Shown: positions 8,629-17,299 of the stretch, in pieces
How the letters are laid out: the number at the start of each line of letters is the position of its first letter
Numbering within the stretch: the stretch's first letter is position 1
NCBI GenBank assembly: GCA_002339325.1
Contig: DDKK01000001.1
Location: 97,894 to 161,893 of the forward strand
Reading direction: 5' to 3'
Origin: Nitrospiraceae bacterium UBA2600
Lineage (GTDB): Bacteria > Nitrospirota > Thermodesulfovibrionia > Thermodesulfovibrionales > Thermodesulfovibrionaceae
DNA: 64,000 nt
The notes under the pieces: model-generated
Told to the model about the DNA's origin: nothing
The model's database searches: none
Seen by the model: the letters and a program-made list of their open reading frames with translations, nothing else
Made by a program: the position numbers and the translations under genes

Positions 8629-8842
8629 CTAATTTTCAGAAGGAGCTATTCTTATATTATGTAAAGCTACAGATAATAGTAATCTTGCCAACTCCAAAAG
8701 AGCAAGATTTTCTATAGTTGACGCAGGAATAAGTTTATCCATTAATTCAATCACTCTTAAAATGTGTTTTTCATCATGTAGTAGTATTATAAAATTTTTT
8801 ATAAAAGCAAGCCAAAAAACGCCGAATGGTTTATTTATGATC
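8629..8842 (-). pseudogene. possible gene remnant or small ORF
   Basis: An open minus-strand frame of about 70 codons ends at 8629. It has no ATG until 8742, which would leave 37 codons. The translation is protein-like (ENLALLELARLLLSVALHN) and looks like the C-terminal end of a longer protein. No ribosome binding site or family match is visible. The neighbouring plus-strand stretch 8860-8957 also reads as a short protein-like tail. The whole 8557-8969 interval may be decayed genes. Confidence 0.3.
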
Positions 8843-8969
8843 TAATTTATCTTTTTAAAAACTATATCTTTATGTAAAATACATCAAAATTTTGGCAGAG
8901 TTGGATGAAAGGCTCACATCGGAGAGTATTGCAAGGTATGCTTTAAAGTTTGAATAATAGGTTTTTGCT

Positions 8970-9362
8970 ATGATTTACTTACGTGGGCATCATCTGATAT
9001 GTTTGCATTTCTTTACGGGAGAGGGATATAACAAAGCATTTGTTGAAAACCTTTATACTGTCATTGATAGAGCAAAAGATGAAATTATCTTTGTTGCTGA
9101 AGGAGCAGATGAAATATGTAAAAAATGTCCCCATCTTATAAACAATATCTGCAAGGATGAAAAAGAAATAGCAGAAATGGATAAAACTGCCTTGGAATTG
9201 CTAAAACTTAAAACAACCTATAATGTTTCATGGGAGGAAATAAAGAAAAAACTATCTGAAATCTTTAATCATTGGTATGAGCTTTATTGCATTCCTTGCA
9301 TTTATCTTGATGTTTGCTCAAAAACTTCGCTATTTAAGTCTCTTAGGAATAGTTCTATCTGA
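8970..9362 (+). CDS. DUF1284 family protein
   Basis: 130 residues with the DUF1284 start YLRGHHLICLHFF (about 3-15). Cysteine clusters follow: CKKCPHLINNIC (near 50) and CIPCIYLDVC (near 109). This arrangement suggests an iron-sulfur or zinc site, though the family's role is unknown. No Shine-Dalgarno is evident. The last 33 nt overlap the convergent gene ending at 9330. Confidence 0.75.
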   Translation: MIYLRGHHLICLHFFTGEGYNKAFVENLYTVIDRAKDEIIFVAEGADEICKKCPHLINNICKDEKEIAEMDKTALELLKLKTTYNVSWEEIKKKLSEIFNHWYELYCIPCIYLDVCSKTSLFKSLRNSSI

Positions 9363-9653
9363 TAAACTTCTTTTTGAATCAATCCTTTCTTTATAGAACT
9401 TTATTGAATCTTCCACACCCTTCAACCCTTCAGCGTATATGTATCTTAAATATCCTTCAGTTCTATATGAGGTAATAGTTCTCAGTCTTTCTTTGAGAGT
9501 TAAAAAGTAGCAGTAATAAAAAAGGTCTTCGTCAGGAGCGTAACCATCCTTGTAAACAGCTTCATTTACTTTGTTAAGAAAGTAATACTGCTCTGAGGGA
9601 GATAACTCCTTCAAAAACTTTCTTGCAGTCTCTCTATCAAAAAATTCTGCCAT
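9330..9653 (-). CDS. hypothetical protein
   Basis: 107 residues, charged and apparently all-helical, with no signal peptide and no motif I recognise (LKELSPSEQYYFLNKVNEAV near 14-33). It follows the 9668-10330 gene after 14 nt but has its own TATAAT 8 nt before the ATG. Its 3' end overlaps the DUF1284 gene on the other strand by 33 nt. Confidence 0.55.
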   Translation of the reverse strand: MAEFFDRETARKFLKELSPSEQYYFLNKVNEAVYKDGYAPDEDLFYYCYFLTLKERLRTITSYRTEGYLRYIYAEGLKGVEDSIKFYKERIDSKRSLSDRTIPKRLK

Positions 9654-9661
9654 TGTTATTG

Positions 9662-9688
9662 ATTATATTAAAACATACCTCTTATCAA
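9662..9688 (-). promoter_or_regulatory. possible promoter for the 9330-9653 gene
   Basis: TTGATA (9688-9683) and TATAAT (9667-9662) are only 15 nt apart, which is short. The -10 lies just after the upstream stop codon and 8 nt before the ATG at 9653, so the transcript would have a leader of 1-2 nt. It is weaker than the other leaderless candidates. Confidence 0.35.
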
Positions 9689-10330
9689 TTTAGTTATTCT
9701 CAAAAGCTCTCTTACTTCTTGTTCCCAAGATTCAGTTCTGTATGGTGAAATTCTCTCTATTAAAATATTTGAACCCGTTGAACGAATCACAACATTGCCA
9801 CACTGCTGCAAAACATTATAAAAATCACTATGAAAGGTTGGTGTAAAGCTATTTTTGTGAATATAAAGTTCCGAATACTTTATTGATTGGTCAGAAAAAT
9901 GATGTTCAACTTTATTGAATCCTGAGGATGAGAGGGATAATTCATTACCCTTGCGAAGGATATTAACAATCTTGCCTTTTATTGAGGGTATATGAAAGAG
10001 AATCCATCTTCCAGTTTTTACTCTTTGAGGTATTACTGCTATTAGTGCATTGTTATCACCCTCTGTATTTGAAACCCAGCAAATAATTAAATCATCCTGT
10101 GGTCTCTGGAATGCCTGTTCTATGAAAACTGGATAAGGAACAGTCGCTTTAAAGGCTTCTTTGAGGGGTTGAATTTTAGTGTCTGACAAATCCAAATTTA
10201 TAAAGCCTTCATGGGACAAAGCCTTGTTAATAGGGATGGCGACTTTTTGATTGGGCTTCCTCTTGCCAAAAAATAACACAAGAATAAAAACTACAAAAGC
10301 TAACAATATTCCTAATAAACCCTCAATCAT
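9668..10330 (-). CDS. membrane-anchored hypothetical protein
   Basis: 220 residues. One N-terminal transmembrane segment (about 4-21) is followed by a basic KRKPNQK stretch and a soluble domain of about 190 residues, so the domain probably faces the cytoplasm. No family recognised. It is divergent from the 10351 gene, with 20 bp between the two start codons, so promoters must overlap. It may form a unit with the downstream 9330-9653 gene. Confidence 0.6.
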   Translation of the reverse strand: MIEGLLGILLAFVVFILVLFFGKRKPNQKVAIPINKALSHEGFINLDLSDTKIQPLKEAFKATVPYPVFIEQAFQRPQDDLIICWVSNTEGDNNALIAVIPQRVKTGRWILFHIPSIKGKIVNILRKGNELSLSSSGFNKVEHHFSDQSIKYSELYIHKNSFTPTFHSDFYNVLQQCGNVVIRSTGSNILIERISPYRTESWEQEVRELLRITKLIRGMF

Positions 10331-10350
10331 TGTTCAATCTAATCTAACAC

Positions 10351-11409
10351 ATGTTTACCATAAAACTTAAACCTTTATTCATATCCAGAAAAAAGTTTGT
10401 AAAAATTTGCCTCAAAGTCCTATATTTATTAATGCCTGATGAAGTCAATGTTGTTTTTTCATCACATAGAGTTGAGTTTTTGTCATCAATTTATGATTGG
10501 ATGAAGCAATCTGACTTTATAATTCTTGAAGAAGCTCCAAATGAAATGTTCAGGAAAATGCTCAAAGAGGAAATCTCTATTGAGGAATATCTTGAAGAAG
10601 AGATTTTTGAATTTCCTGAGTTTTCCTACCGATTCTATGAAATTCTCAAGAAACTTTACAGAAATGGAAAGGAGATAGTACAAATTGAACCCTATATGCA
10701 GAAACTTTTAAAAATTTATGATTTGTTTTCTGACGGGAAAATGCCTCAGGATATAGAAAAAATTGCAGAATTGAAAGATGTCTATGAAGTGGAGAAGAAA
10801 GCAACAAGAGAATTGATAGATTTCTATGAGGCATCAATAAGTAACCCCTTTAATGAAATAGTTGAGACAGTAAAAAAATTTGCTATGGCTGATGCTGAAA
10901 GATTTCGTATCCGCGATAGTCTTCGCGCTAATGCAATTTTAGACTCATTGCCTCAGAAGGGTAAAGTTTTTATTGAAGCCGGTGCTATTCATCAGTATTT
11001 AAGCAAATTGCTTTCTGAGAAATTAGTAAATCATTGTAAGATAAATAAGGTTTTTTCATTAGAAAATACAGTAAAAGAACTCACTGGCAAAAGATGGCTC
11101 TTTCCACCGGGAGACATTCTTACCCTTCGGTACATTTTCAACAAAAGGGAGAATGAAGAGTGGGAAAATCTTCTCTCTGCAAGGTCACTTATCTACATAA
11201 TGCTAATTGAAAAAGAAGAGATGCTTCCCAAAGAGACAAATAAAACTCCCCATCTTATTGATGAGATTAAAGTTGTAAGAATGGTCAATAAACTTTCTTT
11301 CAAGGATTGTGAAAGGCTTTATAGGGAAATAAGATTTAAAAATAAAGAAAAAGCAAAAAGGATTGTTAATAACTTTGTTTTATCAAAACAGCAACCAATA
11401 GTGCTTTAG
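10351..11409 (+). CDS. hypothetical protein, possibly TraB/Tiki-like
   Basis: 352 residues. The region from about 29 to 230 (VNVVFSSHRVEFL ... IILEEAPN ... RDSLRANAIL ... VFIEAGAIHQYL) is reminiscent of the TraB/ChaN (Tiki) fold, where a Glu near the N-terminus and a GxxH-like motif form the site. Here AGAIH is the only candidate for the latter. The assignment is tentative. An alternative start is the ATG at 10432, just before the conserved part. The end overlaps the convergent peptidase gene by 44 nt. Confidence 0.5.
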   Translation: MFTIKLKPLFISRKKFVKICLKVLYLLMPDEVNVVFSSHRVEFLSSIYDWMKQSDFIILEEAPNEMFRKMLKEEISIEEYLEEEIFEFPEFSYRFYEILKKLYRNGKEIVQIEPYMQKLLKIYDLFSDGKMPQDIEKIAELKDVYEVEKKATRELIDFYEASISNPFNEIVETVKKFAMADAERFRIRDSLRANAILDSLPQKGKVFIEAGAIHQYLSKLLSEKLVNHCKINKVFSLENTVKELTGKRWLFPPGDILTLRYIFNKRENEEWENLLSARSLIYIMLIEKEEMLPKETNKTPHLIDEIKVVRMVNKLSFKDCERLYREIRFKNKEKAKRIVNNFVLSKQQPIVL

Positions 11410-12250
11410 TAACATCCTCCATAAAGAAATAATTAAGCTTTTCAGGTGTGTCTTGAGAGGTATGATAATAGGGATTTCTGAACATGGCTGTATCAGTAAG
11501 CATTACTGCCTGAAAACCTGCATCCCAGAAAGGTGCATGGTCACTAAATCTCGTTTCAAGGGATAGCCAGCCATTGAGTGGAACTTTATGTGTAATAAGG
11601 TTAAGTGAAGGAACAAAGGTTTCTGCCTGTTCAAAAAGCTCCAAAAGAGCATTTGATTTCCCATTTCCCACAACGCCAAGAAAATTTCCCACATCTGGTC
11701 CTTTTGTAAAAGCAGGAAGTTTTTGTGAGTCCTTCATCTCTGAAAAATAACCCACTGATTCAAGTATCAATGCTTTATATCTGTGCCCAAGCTTTTTTAA
11801 TTTTTTTACAAATTGACTACTTCCGATTATGAATTTAAGGTCAAAAGACTGGGGTTCTTCAAGGGTAAAGGCAACAAATTTTATCTTTTCAGCAATTGGA
11901 GTCTCTCTAATAACTCTTGCTACTTCAAGCATTACAGCCACACCGCTTGCATTGTCATCAGCACCGGGAGAACCTATAGCAGAGTCATAGTGTGCACCAA
12001 TCAATAACCAGTCTTTGTTTGAGTTAATACCCTTTAGAGTAGCTATGATATTTTTGTATTCCTTGCCATTATAGGAAAATCCATCAATTTCAACAATATA
12101 GCCGTATTCTCTAAATCTATCTTCAACAAAGTTTGCTACTGACAAGAGGGCTTCGTAGTTATACCAACCATGTCTTGGAATAGATATTGATTGAACAATA
12201 TTCTTAAGGTTATTCTGCTCTACTTTTTCTAAGAACCTTTCAATATCCAT
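11366..12250 (-). CDS. M28 family metallopeptidase
   Basis: 294 residues with the zinc aminopeptidase ligands in order: GAHYDS (His, around residue 92), PGADDNASG (bridging Asp), TLEEPQS (catalytic Glu and ligand) and a C-terminal His in YYHTSQDTPE. No signal peptide is visible, so it is probably a cytoplasmic aminopeptidase. It is the last gene of the long reverse operon; its start overlaps DUF488 by 11 nt. The 3' end overlaps the convergent 10351 gene by 44 nt. Confidence 0.85.
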   Translation of the reverse strand: MDIERFLEKVEQNNLKNIVQSISIPRHGWYNYEALLSVANFVEDRFREYGYIVEIDGFSYNGKEYKNIIATLKGINSNKDWLLIGAHYDSAIGSPGADDNASGVAVMLEVARVIRETPIAEKIKFVAFTLEEPQSFDLKFIIGSSQFVKKLKKLGHRYKALILESVGYFSEMKDSQKLPAFTKGPDVGNFLGVVGNGKSNALLELFEQAETFVPSLNLITHKVPLNGWLSLETRFSDHAPFWDAGFQAVMLTDTAMFRNPYYHTSQDTPEKLNYFFMEDVTKALLVAVLIKQSY

Positions 12251-12722
12251 TTAATCTTTCAAATTCTATGGATTTTTGCTCTAAAACTGCTTTTTTATGC
12301 TCATAGATTCTTTCTTTTTCAACTATATGCAAGACTTTCCACCCTCTTTTAGTAAGCACCTCAGAAATAAATCTTCTATGACAGCGAAAGAAGAGCTTTT
12401 CTGCACATAAAAATACTGATAAACTACGTCCTGCAATTTCTTCAAGTTTTTCAATTCCTTTTGCAAATTCTTCTGTTTTAGTATAATTCTCATAGCCGCC
12501 TTTTCTGAAGCCACCAAGTTCCTTTCCCAAAGAGACATATCTGATTCCTTCTTTTTCTAAAGTTTCTATGAGTCTTTCCGAATTGAAATGAGGAAATTTT
12601 TTTGATTGCGGGAAGCTTCTTACATCTATAGCTGTCTTTATTCGGTACTTTTCTAAAATTTCTATGAACTCATCAATTGAACGGTTACTTGTGCCAATTG
12701 TATAAATCAGTTTTTCAGACAA
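12240..12722 (-). CDS. DUF488 family protein
   Basis: 160 residues. The family N-terminus IYTIGTSNRSIDEFI (about 6-20), DVRSFPQSKKFPHFN (38-52), the Leu-Gly-Gly segment near 70 and CAEKLFFRCHRRF near 113 identify DUF488. The two cysteines near the end of the core are conserved, but the function is unknown. It overlaps the nitroreductase stop by 8 nt and the peptidase start by 11 nt. Confidence 0.85.
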   Translation of the reverse strand: MSEKLIYTIGTSNRSIDEFIEILEKYRIKTAIDVRSFPQSKKFPHFNSERLIETLEKEGIRYVSLGKELGGFRKGGYENYTKTEEFAKGIEKLEEIAGRSLSVFLCAEKLFFRCHRRFISEVLTKRGWKVLHIVEKERIYEHKKAVLEQKSIEFERLNGY

Positions 12723-13221
12723 TTTTTATTATTGCTTCATCAAGGCTCTTTATTTTCTTCGATGATGGTGTCTCATCGGGATAACCAATTCCTATACAGG
12801 CAATAATTCTTAAATTTTTTGGAACATCAAGTACCTGTCTTACATGATTTTCTCTTTCCATAGAGTCAGGATGATAAATTGCACCCCAGCATGCTCCTAA
12901 ACCAATAGAATGAGCTTCAAGTAAAAGTGCCATAATTGCACATCCCATGTCTTCAAGCCAATGATTGCTTTTCTTTTCATCGGCTAAAGCCACTATGACA
13001 TATGGTGCACCTTCAAGAAACTTTGTATATGGTTGAGCTTTGCTCAGTTGGGCAATTTTATCCTTTTCCTTAACAATTATAAAATACCAAGGTTGAGAGT
13101 TTCTTGCAGACGGTGCATACAGAGCAGCCTCTATGCACTTTTTAATTAAGTCTTCAGGCGGAATTTCATCTTTGTATTTTCTTATGCTTCTTCGGTTTTT
13201 TATGATATCAAAAATATCCAT
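12715..13221 (-). CDS. nitroreductase family protein (FMN)
   Basis: 168 residues. RRSIRKYKD (about 11-19) and APSARNSQPWYF (about 36-47) are the FMN-binding motifs, and GLGACWGA near 106 is the central helix. It is a dimeric flavoprotein using NAD(P)H; the substrate is unknown. A TATAAT with extended TG lies 6 nt before the ATG, overlapping the end of the upstream gene, so it may be transcribed both from the operon and from an internal leaderless promoter. Confidence 0.87.
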   Translation of the reverse strand: MDIFDIIKNRRSIRKYKDEIPPEDLIKKCIEAALYAPSARNSQPWYFIIVKEKDKIAQLSKAQPYTKFLEGAPYVIVALADEKKSNHWLEDMGCAIMALLLEAHSIGLGACWGAIYHPDSMERENHVRQVLDVPKNLRIIACIGIGYPDETPSSKKIKSLDEAIIKIV

Positions 13222-13227
13222 AGATTG

Positions 13228-13236
13228 ATTATATCA
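13228..13236 (-). promoter_or_regulatory. internal extended -10 promoter before the nitroreductase gene
   Basis: TGATATAAT reads on the minus strand, its TGA being the stop codon of the LigD-like gene. Six nt separate it from the ATG at 13221, so transcription would begin at the start codon. No good -35 is visible at 17-18 nt, as expected for an extended -10 promoter. Confidence 0.5.
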
Positions 13237-13647
13237 TGCCCGTGTTTTTAAAACGAAGTTGTAGTCTGCATATTCATCTTTTTTCTTTATAAGTAACCAT
13301 TGGTCTGGCTTTGCCTTGGTCTTTATGAGCACAAATTTGCCCTTAAGCTTTTGCCCCTTAAGTCTAAACTCCCACTGCCCTTCCTCAATTGAGCCTTTCA
13401 CTGTTTCATATTCTCCACTGTCCCAGATGTAGACCTCGCCAGCACCATACTCACCCTCAGGAATAACACCCTCAAAGCTTCCATACTCAAGGTCATGGTC
13501 TTCTACCATTATTGCAAGCCTCTTGTCATTAGGATTCATGGAAGGTCCTTTCGGAACTGCCCAAGATTTAAGAACTCCGTCTCTTTCAAGCCTAAAATCA
13601 AAGTGAAGCTGCCTTGCATGATGTTCGTGAACAACAAAATAAGGCAT
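13234..13647 (-). CDS. stand-alone LigD-type 3'-phosphoesterase domain protein
   Basis: 137 residues consisting only of the PE domain of the bacterial NHEJ protein LigD. Metal and active-site segments are present: VVHEHHARQLHFDFRLE (about 4-20), SWAVPKGPS (28-36), EDHDLEYGSFEG and GEYGAGEVYIWDSG. The family resects 3'-phosphates and ribonucleotides at DNA ends. No ligase, polymerase domain or Ku gene is in the window, so it may act in repair outside NHEJ. Its start lies just past the truD stop, within the long reverse operon. Confidence 0.88.
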   Translation of the reverse strand: MPYFVVHEHHARQLHFDFRLERDGVLKSWAVPKGPSMNPNDKRLAIMVEDHDLEYGSFEGVIPEGEYGAGEVYIWDSGEYETVKGSIEEGQWEFRLKGQKLKGKFVLIKTKAKPDQWLLIKKKDEYADYNFVLKTRA

Positions 13648-13649
13648 GG

Positions 13650-14840
13650 CTATCCTCCTTTCTTGAGCTTCTTTGCGAATAGCCTTTTAATGAGCATAGT
13701 GGCATAACTGCCTCTCGGAAGGATAAACTTAAGGATGAGTTTTCTCTTACCCTCATATATTTCGTCTTCTCTAATTTCATATTCAAATTGCTGGGGCTTT
13801 ATCAAAACCTCCCTTTCAACGGACTTAAAAAAAGCATGCCTGATTTTTCTGAGATTAAACATAGATGGTTTTACATCTCTCTCTTTAAGCAAAGCATTAT
13901 AGATACTCTCTGTTAATTTGTCAGGCATTGTAACTTTTGATGAAGCCGTTGGAATTTTTAAATTCTCTAAATATTCTCTTTTTTTAGTTTCCATCTCGCT
14001 AAAGAAAAGATAATCTCCCGCAATACCTCTGTGAGAGAGAATAGCTTCTTCCTCTGTCATTGATAGAATAAGTCTCCTTACTGTTTCATTCCACAGAAAG
14101 CTCTGATAGCAGGAGAAAAACATGGATATATCTTCCTTCGGAATTTTTCTAATTAATGAGAGAAAGTCTCGCGGGTTATCCTTTAAATGGGCAAAGCTGA
14201 ATTTCTCAAACTCTGTTTTAGCTAAATTTAAGCATTGCTCCCAATTACCCCAGTTTTCAAAGAGTTTCTTTTTTCTCTCCTTGGCCTCCTTTTTGTCTTC
14301 AGGATGGATATGGGTTAGATAAATTTTTACTGCTCCATTGTAATGCTCTTTAATGATTTTCTCACCAATAAAGCCCTGTTTAGAGTCAAAACTACCAAAT
14401 CTTTGGTCATCAAAATAGTTAATCAGTCCATCTCTTTCAATTTTTTTAAGAGGTTCTTGTAGATATTGTTCACCTTCCGTAGATATGGAGCGTATAGTGA
14501 TGGTGAAATGATTGCCTTCAATATGTCTTGGTTGCATGGGCTCTTTGGAAAAACCTATAAGTTTGAGAGAGTAATTTTTCTCTTTTATGTGAAAGCCTTT
14601 AGGAGGCTTCTCTATTGTTATAAGCTGCTCTGTAAGGGCATGTCTATCCTTTTTACCGCCATAGGATATTCGTGAAGGAGGGATGAAGAATTGTCTCGAA
14701 ATTTTCTTTAATAAATCAACCGTATTCCATCCCTGCTTTTTTAATTTAAAAACTCCAAAGGAACCTCTATCTGTTAGGGGAAGAGAGGATATCTCCCTTA
14801 CCTGAAAGTCTTCGGGCTTTACTTTTATTTTATATTCCAT
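13650..14840 (-). CDS. truD: tRNA pseudouridine synthase D
   Basis: Makes pseudouridine 13 in tRNA. The protein has 396 residues, in the family range. The catalytic Asp is D65 in YGGKKDRHALT, and the N-terminal part FGVFKLKKQGWNTVD (about 28-42) and a later NYFDDQRFGS segment are diagnostic. The C-terminal half carries the TRUD insertion domain. It lies 15 nt after ahcY in the same direction. Confidence 0.92.
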   Translation of the reverse strand: MEYKIKVKPEDFQVREISSLPLTDRGSFGVFKLKKQGWNTVDLLKKISRQFFIPPSRISYGGKKDRHALTEQLITIEKPPKGFHIKEKNYSLKLIGFSKEPMQPRHIEGNHFTITIRSISTEGEQYLQEPLKKIERDGLINYFDDQRFGSFDSKQGFIGEKIIKEHYNGAVKIYLTHIHPEDKKEAKERKKKLFENWGNWEQCLNLAKTEFEKFSFAHLKDNPRDFLSLIRKIPKEDISMFFSCYQSFLWNETVRRLILSMTEEEAILSHRGIAGDYLFFSEMETKKREYLENLKIPTASSKVTMPDKLTESIYNALLKERDVKPSMFNLRKIRHAFFKSVEREVLIKPQQFEYEIREDEIYEGKRKLILKFILPRGSYATMLIKRLFAKKLKKGG

Positions 14841-14855
14841 TTAACAAAGGGCTTC

Positions 14856-16115
14856 TTATGTGCCCTCCTGCCAGCTGTGAAGATATTTGAACTGCTCTTT
14901 TGTGAGTTTGTCAATCTTAATTCCCATCGTTTCAAGCTTAAGCCTTGCAATTTCTCTGTCTATCTCTTCTGGAACGGAATAAACTTTTTTCTCGAGTTTT
15001 TTCCCATTCTTATATATATACTCAGCAGACAATGCCTGATTAGCAAAACTCATGTCCATAACAGCTGCAGGATGTCCTTCTGCCGCAGAGAGATTAACAA
15101 GTCTTCCCTCTGCAAGAAGATATATTTTTCTTCCATCTTTAAGCGTATACTCTTCAACGAAGTCTCTAACAACTCTCTTCCCTTTAGAAATGCTCTCAAG
15201 TCCTTCAATGTCTATCTCTACATTGAAATGTCCTGTATTAGCAACAATAGCTCCATCTTTCATTTTTGTAAAAACCTTTTCTGATATGACATTAATATTC
15301 CCAGTGACAGTAACGAATATATCTCCTATTTTTGCTGCATCCATTATGGGCATAACATCATAGCCATCCATAACTGCCTCAAGTGCTTTAAGAGGGTCTA
15401 TCTCTGTCACAACTACTCTCGCACCCATTCCCCTTGCGCGCATAGCCACTCCTCTTCCACACCATCCGTATCCACATACTACAAAAATTGAACCCGCAAG
15501 AAGTCTATTTGTTGCTCTAAGAATTCCGTCAATTGTGCTCTGGCCTGTGCCATAGCGATTATCAAAGAGATGTTTTGTATAGGCATCATTAACAGCAACA
15601 ACAGGATACCTGAGAGCACCATCTTCAGCCATAGCCCTTAGTCTTATTACACCTGTAGTGGTTTCCTCTGTGCCACCAAGTACATTTTTTAGAAGCGCCT
15701 TTTTTTCCTTGTGTAGCGTTGAAACTAAATCTGCTCCGTCATCCATTGTAATATGCGGTTTAATATCAAGAGTCTCGTAGATGTGTTTATAATACGTATC
15801 TCTGTCTTCGCCTTTTATGGCAAAAACTGGAATTTTATAGAATTTAACAAGAGCAGCTGCTACATCATCTTGAGTGCTCAAAGGATTTGAGGCACACAGG
15901 GCAAGTTCAGCACCACCTTCTTTAAGGGTTATCATAAGGTTAGCCGTTTCAGTAGTTACATGAAGACAGGCAGAAAGTCTAACTCCTTTAAGAGGTTTTT
16001 CTTTCTTAAACCTCTCCCGTATCATTCTAAGCACAGGCATATCTCTTTCAGCCCATTCAATGCGAAGCCTTCCCTTTTCAGCTAATTTAATATCCTTTAT
16101 ATCATGTTTTAGCAA
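14856..16115 (-). CDS. ahcY: adenosylhomocysteinase
   Basis: Hydrolyses S-adenosylhomocysteine to adenosine and homocysteine, with a tightly bound NAD. The 419-residue length matches the shorter prokaryotic type. The substrate-domain TTETANL motif is near residue 54 and the NAD-binding VCGYGWCGRG near 219, with DGAIVANTGHFN near 289. Its start overlaps metK by 7 nt. With metK it forms a SAM production and recycling pair; mtnA elsewhere in the window recycles the methylthio group. Confidence 0.96.
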   Translation of the reverse strand: MLKHDIKDIKLAEKGRLRIEWAERDMPVLRMIRERFKKEKPLKGVRLSACLHVTTETANLMITLKEGGAELALCASNPLSTQDDVAAALVKFYKIPVFAIKGEDRDTYYKHIYETLDIKPHITMDDGADLVSTLHKEKKALLKNVLGGTEETTTGVIRLRAMAEDGALRYPVVAVNDAYTKHLFDNRYGTGQSTIDGILRATNRLLAGSIFVVCGYGWCGRGVAMRARGMGARVVVTEIDPLKALEAVMDGYDVMPIMDAAKIGDIFVTVTGNINVISEKVFTKMKDGAIVANTGHFNVEIDIEGLESISKGKRVVRDFVEEYTLKDGRKIYLLAEGRLVNLSAAEGHPAAVMDMSFANQALSAEYIYKNGKKLEKKVYSVPEEIDREIARLKLETMGIKIDKLTKEQFKYLHSWQEGT

Positions 16116-17269
16116 AGCTCTGCCTCCTTTCTTAAGATTTCGGCCATGTCTGTCTTTTCCCAGGTAAAATCAGGGTCTGGTCTTCCAAAATGGCCATAGG
16201 CAGCGGTTTTCTTAAAAATAGGTCTTCTAAGCTGCAGTTTTTCTATGATACCTTTTGGGGTGAGGTCGAAACTCTTTTTTACAATCTCCTCCATTTTTCT
16301 GTCATCAATTTTCCCTGTGCCATAACTGTTGATATAAACGGAAACAGGTTCTGGTACGCCAATTACATAGGCAATCTGAATTTCTACACGGTCACAAAGA
16401 CCTGCTGCGACAAGATTTTTTGCAATGTATCTTGCCATGTATGAGCCTGAACGGTCTACCTTTGTGGCATCCTTGCCGGAAAAGCATCCACCGCCATGTC
16501 TTGCCACTCCGCCATAGGTGTCAACTATTATCTTTCTGCCTGTAACACCCGTATCGCCCATAGGTCCGCCGGTTACAAATCTTCCCGTTGGATTTATGAA
16601 ATACTGAACAGTTTCCTCATCAAGAAGCTCCTTTGGAATAACAGGCTTTATAACTTTTTCGACTATATCCTCTCTCATCTCTCTCATTGTTATGTCCGGC
16701 GCATGCTGAGCAGATACGACCACGCTTCTTACCTGATAGGGCTTGCCATCTCTGTATTCTATGGTAACCTGAGTTTTTCCATCTGGTCTTAAATAGTTAA
16801 GAATGTCCTTTTTTCTAACTTCCGCAAGTTTCATGGCAAGCTTATGTGCAAGCATTATAGGAAGAGGCATCAACTCCTCTGTCTCGTTGCAGGCAAAACC
16901 AAACATGAGACCCTGGTCTCCTGCACCACCGGGGTCAACTCCCATTGCAATATCCTGAGATTGCTCATGAATTGAGGTTATTACCGCGCAGGTCTCATAG
17001 TCAAAACCATATTTTGCTCTTGTATAACCTATTTCCTTTACTGTTTCTCTGATAACGGAAGGAATATCCACATAGCAGCTTGTTGTTATCTCACCTGCAA
17101 CCATTACAAGACCGGTGGTTACCAATGTCTCGCAGGCTACACGGGAGTAGGGGTCTTTCTCAAGCATAGCATCTAATATTGCGTCGGAAATCTGGTCAGC
17201 AACTTTATCTGGATGTCCTTCTGTGACAGACTCAGAAGTAAAAATATAATCCTTTCTTTCACCTAACAT
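16109..17269 (-). CDS. metK: S-adenosylmethionine synthetase
   Basis: Makes SAM from methionine and ATP. The 386 residues include FTSESVTEGHPDKVADQISD (about 10-29), the ATP motif GAGDQGLMFGFA (about 116-127) and the P-loop-like GGGCFSGKDATKVDRSG (near 258). The ATG has AGGAGG 6 nt upstream. Only 30 nt separate it from asd, too little for a SAM riboswitch, and none is visible. Confidence 0.97.
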   Translation of the reverse strand: MLGERKDYIFTSESVTEGHPDKVADQISDAILDAMLEKDPYSRVACETLVTTGLVMVAGEITTSCYVDIPSVIRETVKEIGYTRAKYGFDYETCAVITSIHEQSQDIAMGVDPGGAGDQGLMFGFACNETEELMPLPIMLAHKLAMKLAEVRKKDILNYLRPDGKTQVTIEYRDGKPYQVRSVVVSAQHAPDITMREMREDIVEKVIKPVIPKELLDEETVQYFINPTGRFVTGGPMGDTGVTGRKIIVDTYGGVARHGGGCFSGKDATKVDRSGSYMARYIAKNLVAAGLCDRVEIQIAYVIGVPEPVSVYINSYGTGKIDDRKMEEIVKKSFDLTPKGIIEKLQLRRPIFKKTAAYGHFGRPDPDFTWEKTDMAEILRKEAELC

Positions 17270-17299
17270 TTTTGCCTCCTGTTAAAACTTTAAGACAGC

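Noticed and set aside
13234..13647. NHEJ locus around the LigD-like gene
   Set aside because: No Ku, ligase or primase domain is encoded nearby; only the phosphoesterase domain is present.
17270..17299. Possible SAM riboswitch before metK
   Set aside because: Only 30 nt separate asd and metK, and the leuD leader upstream shows no SAM-I or similar structure.
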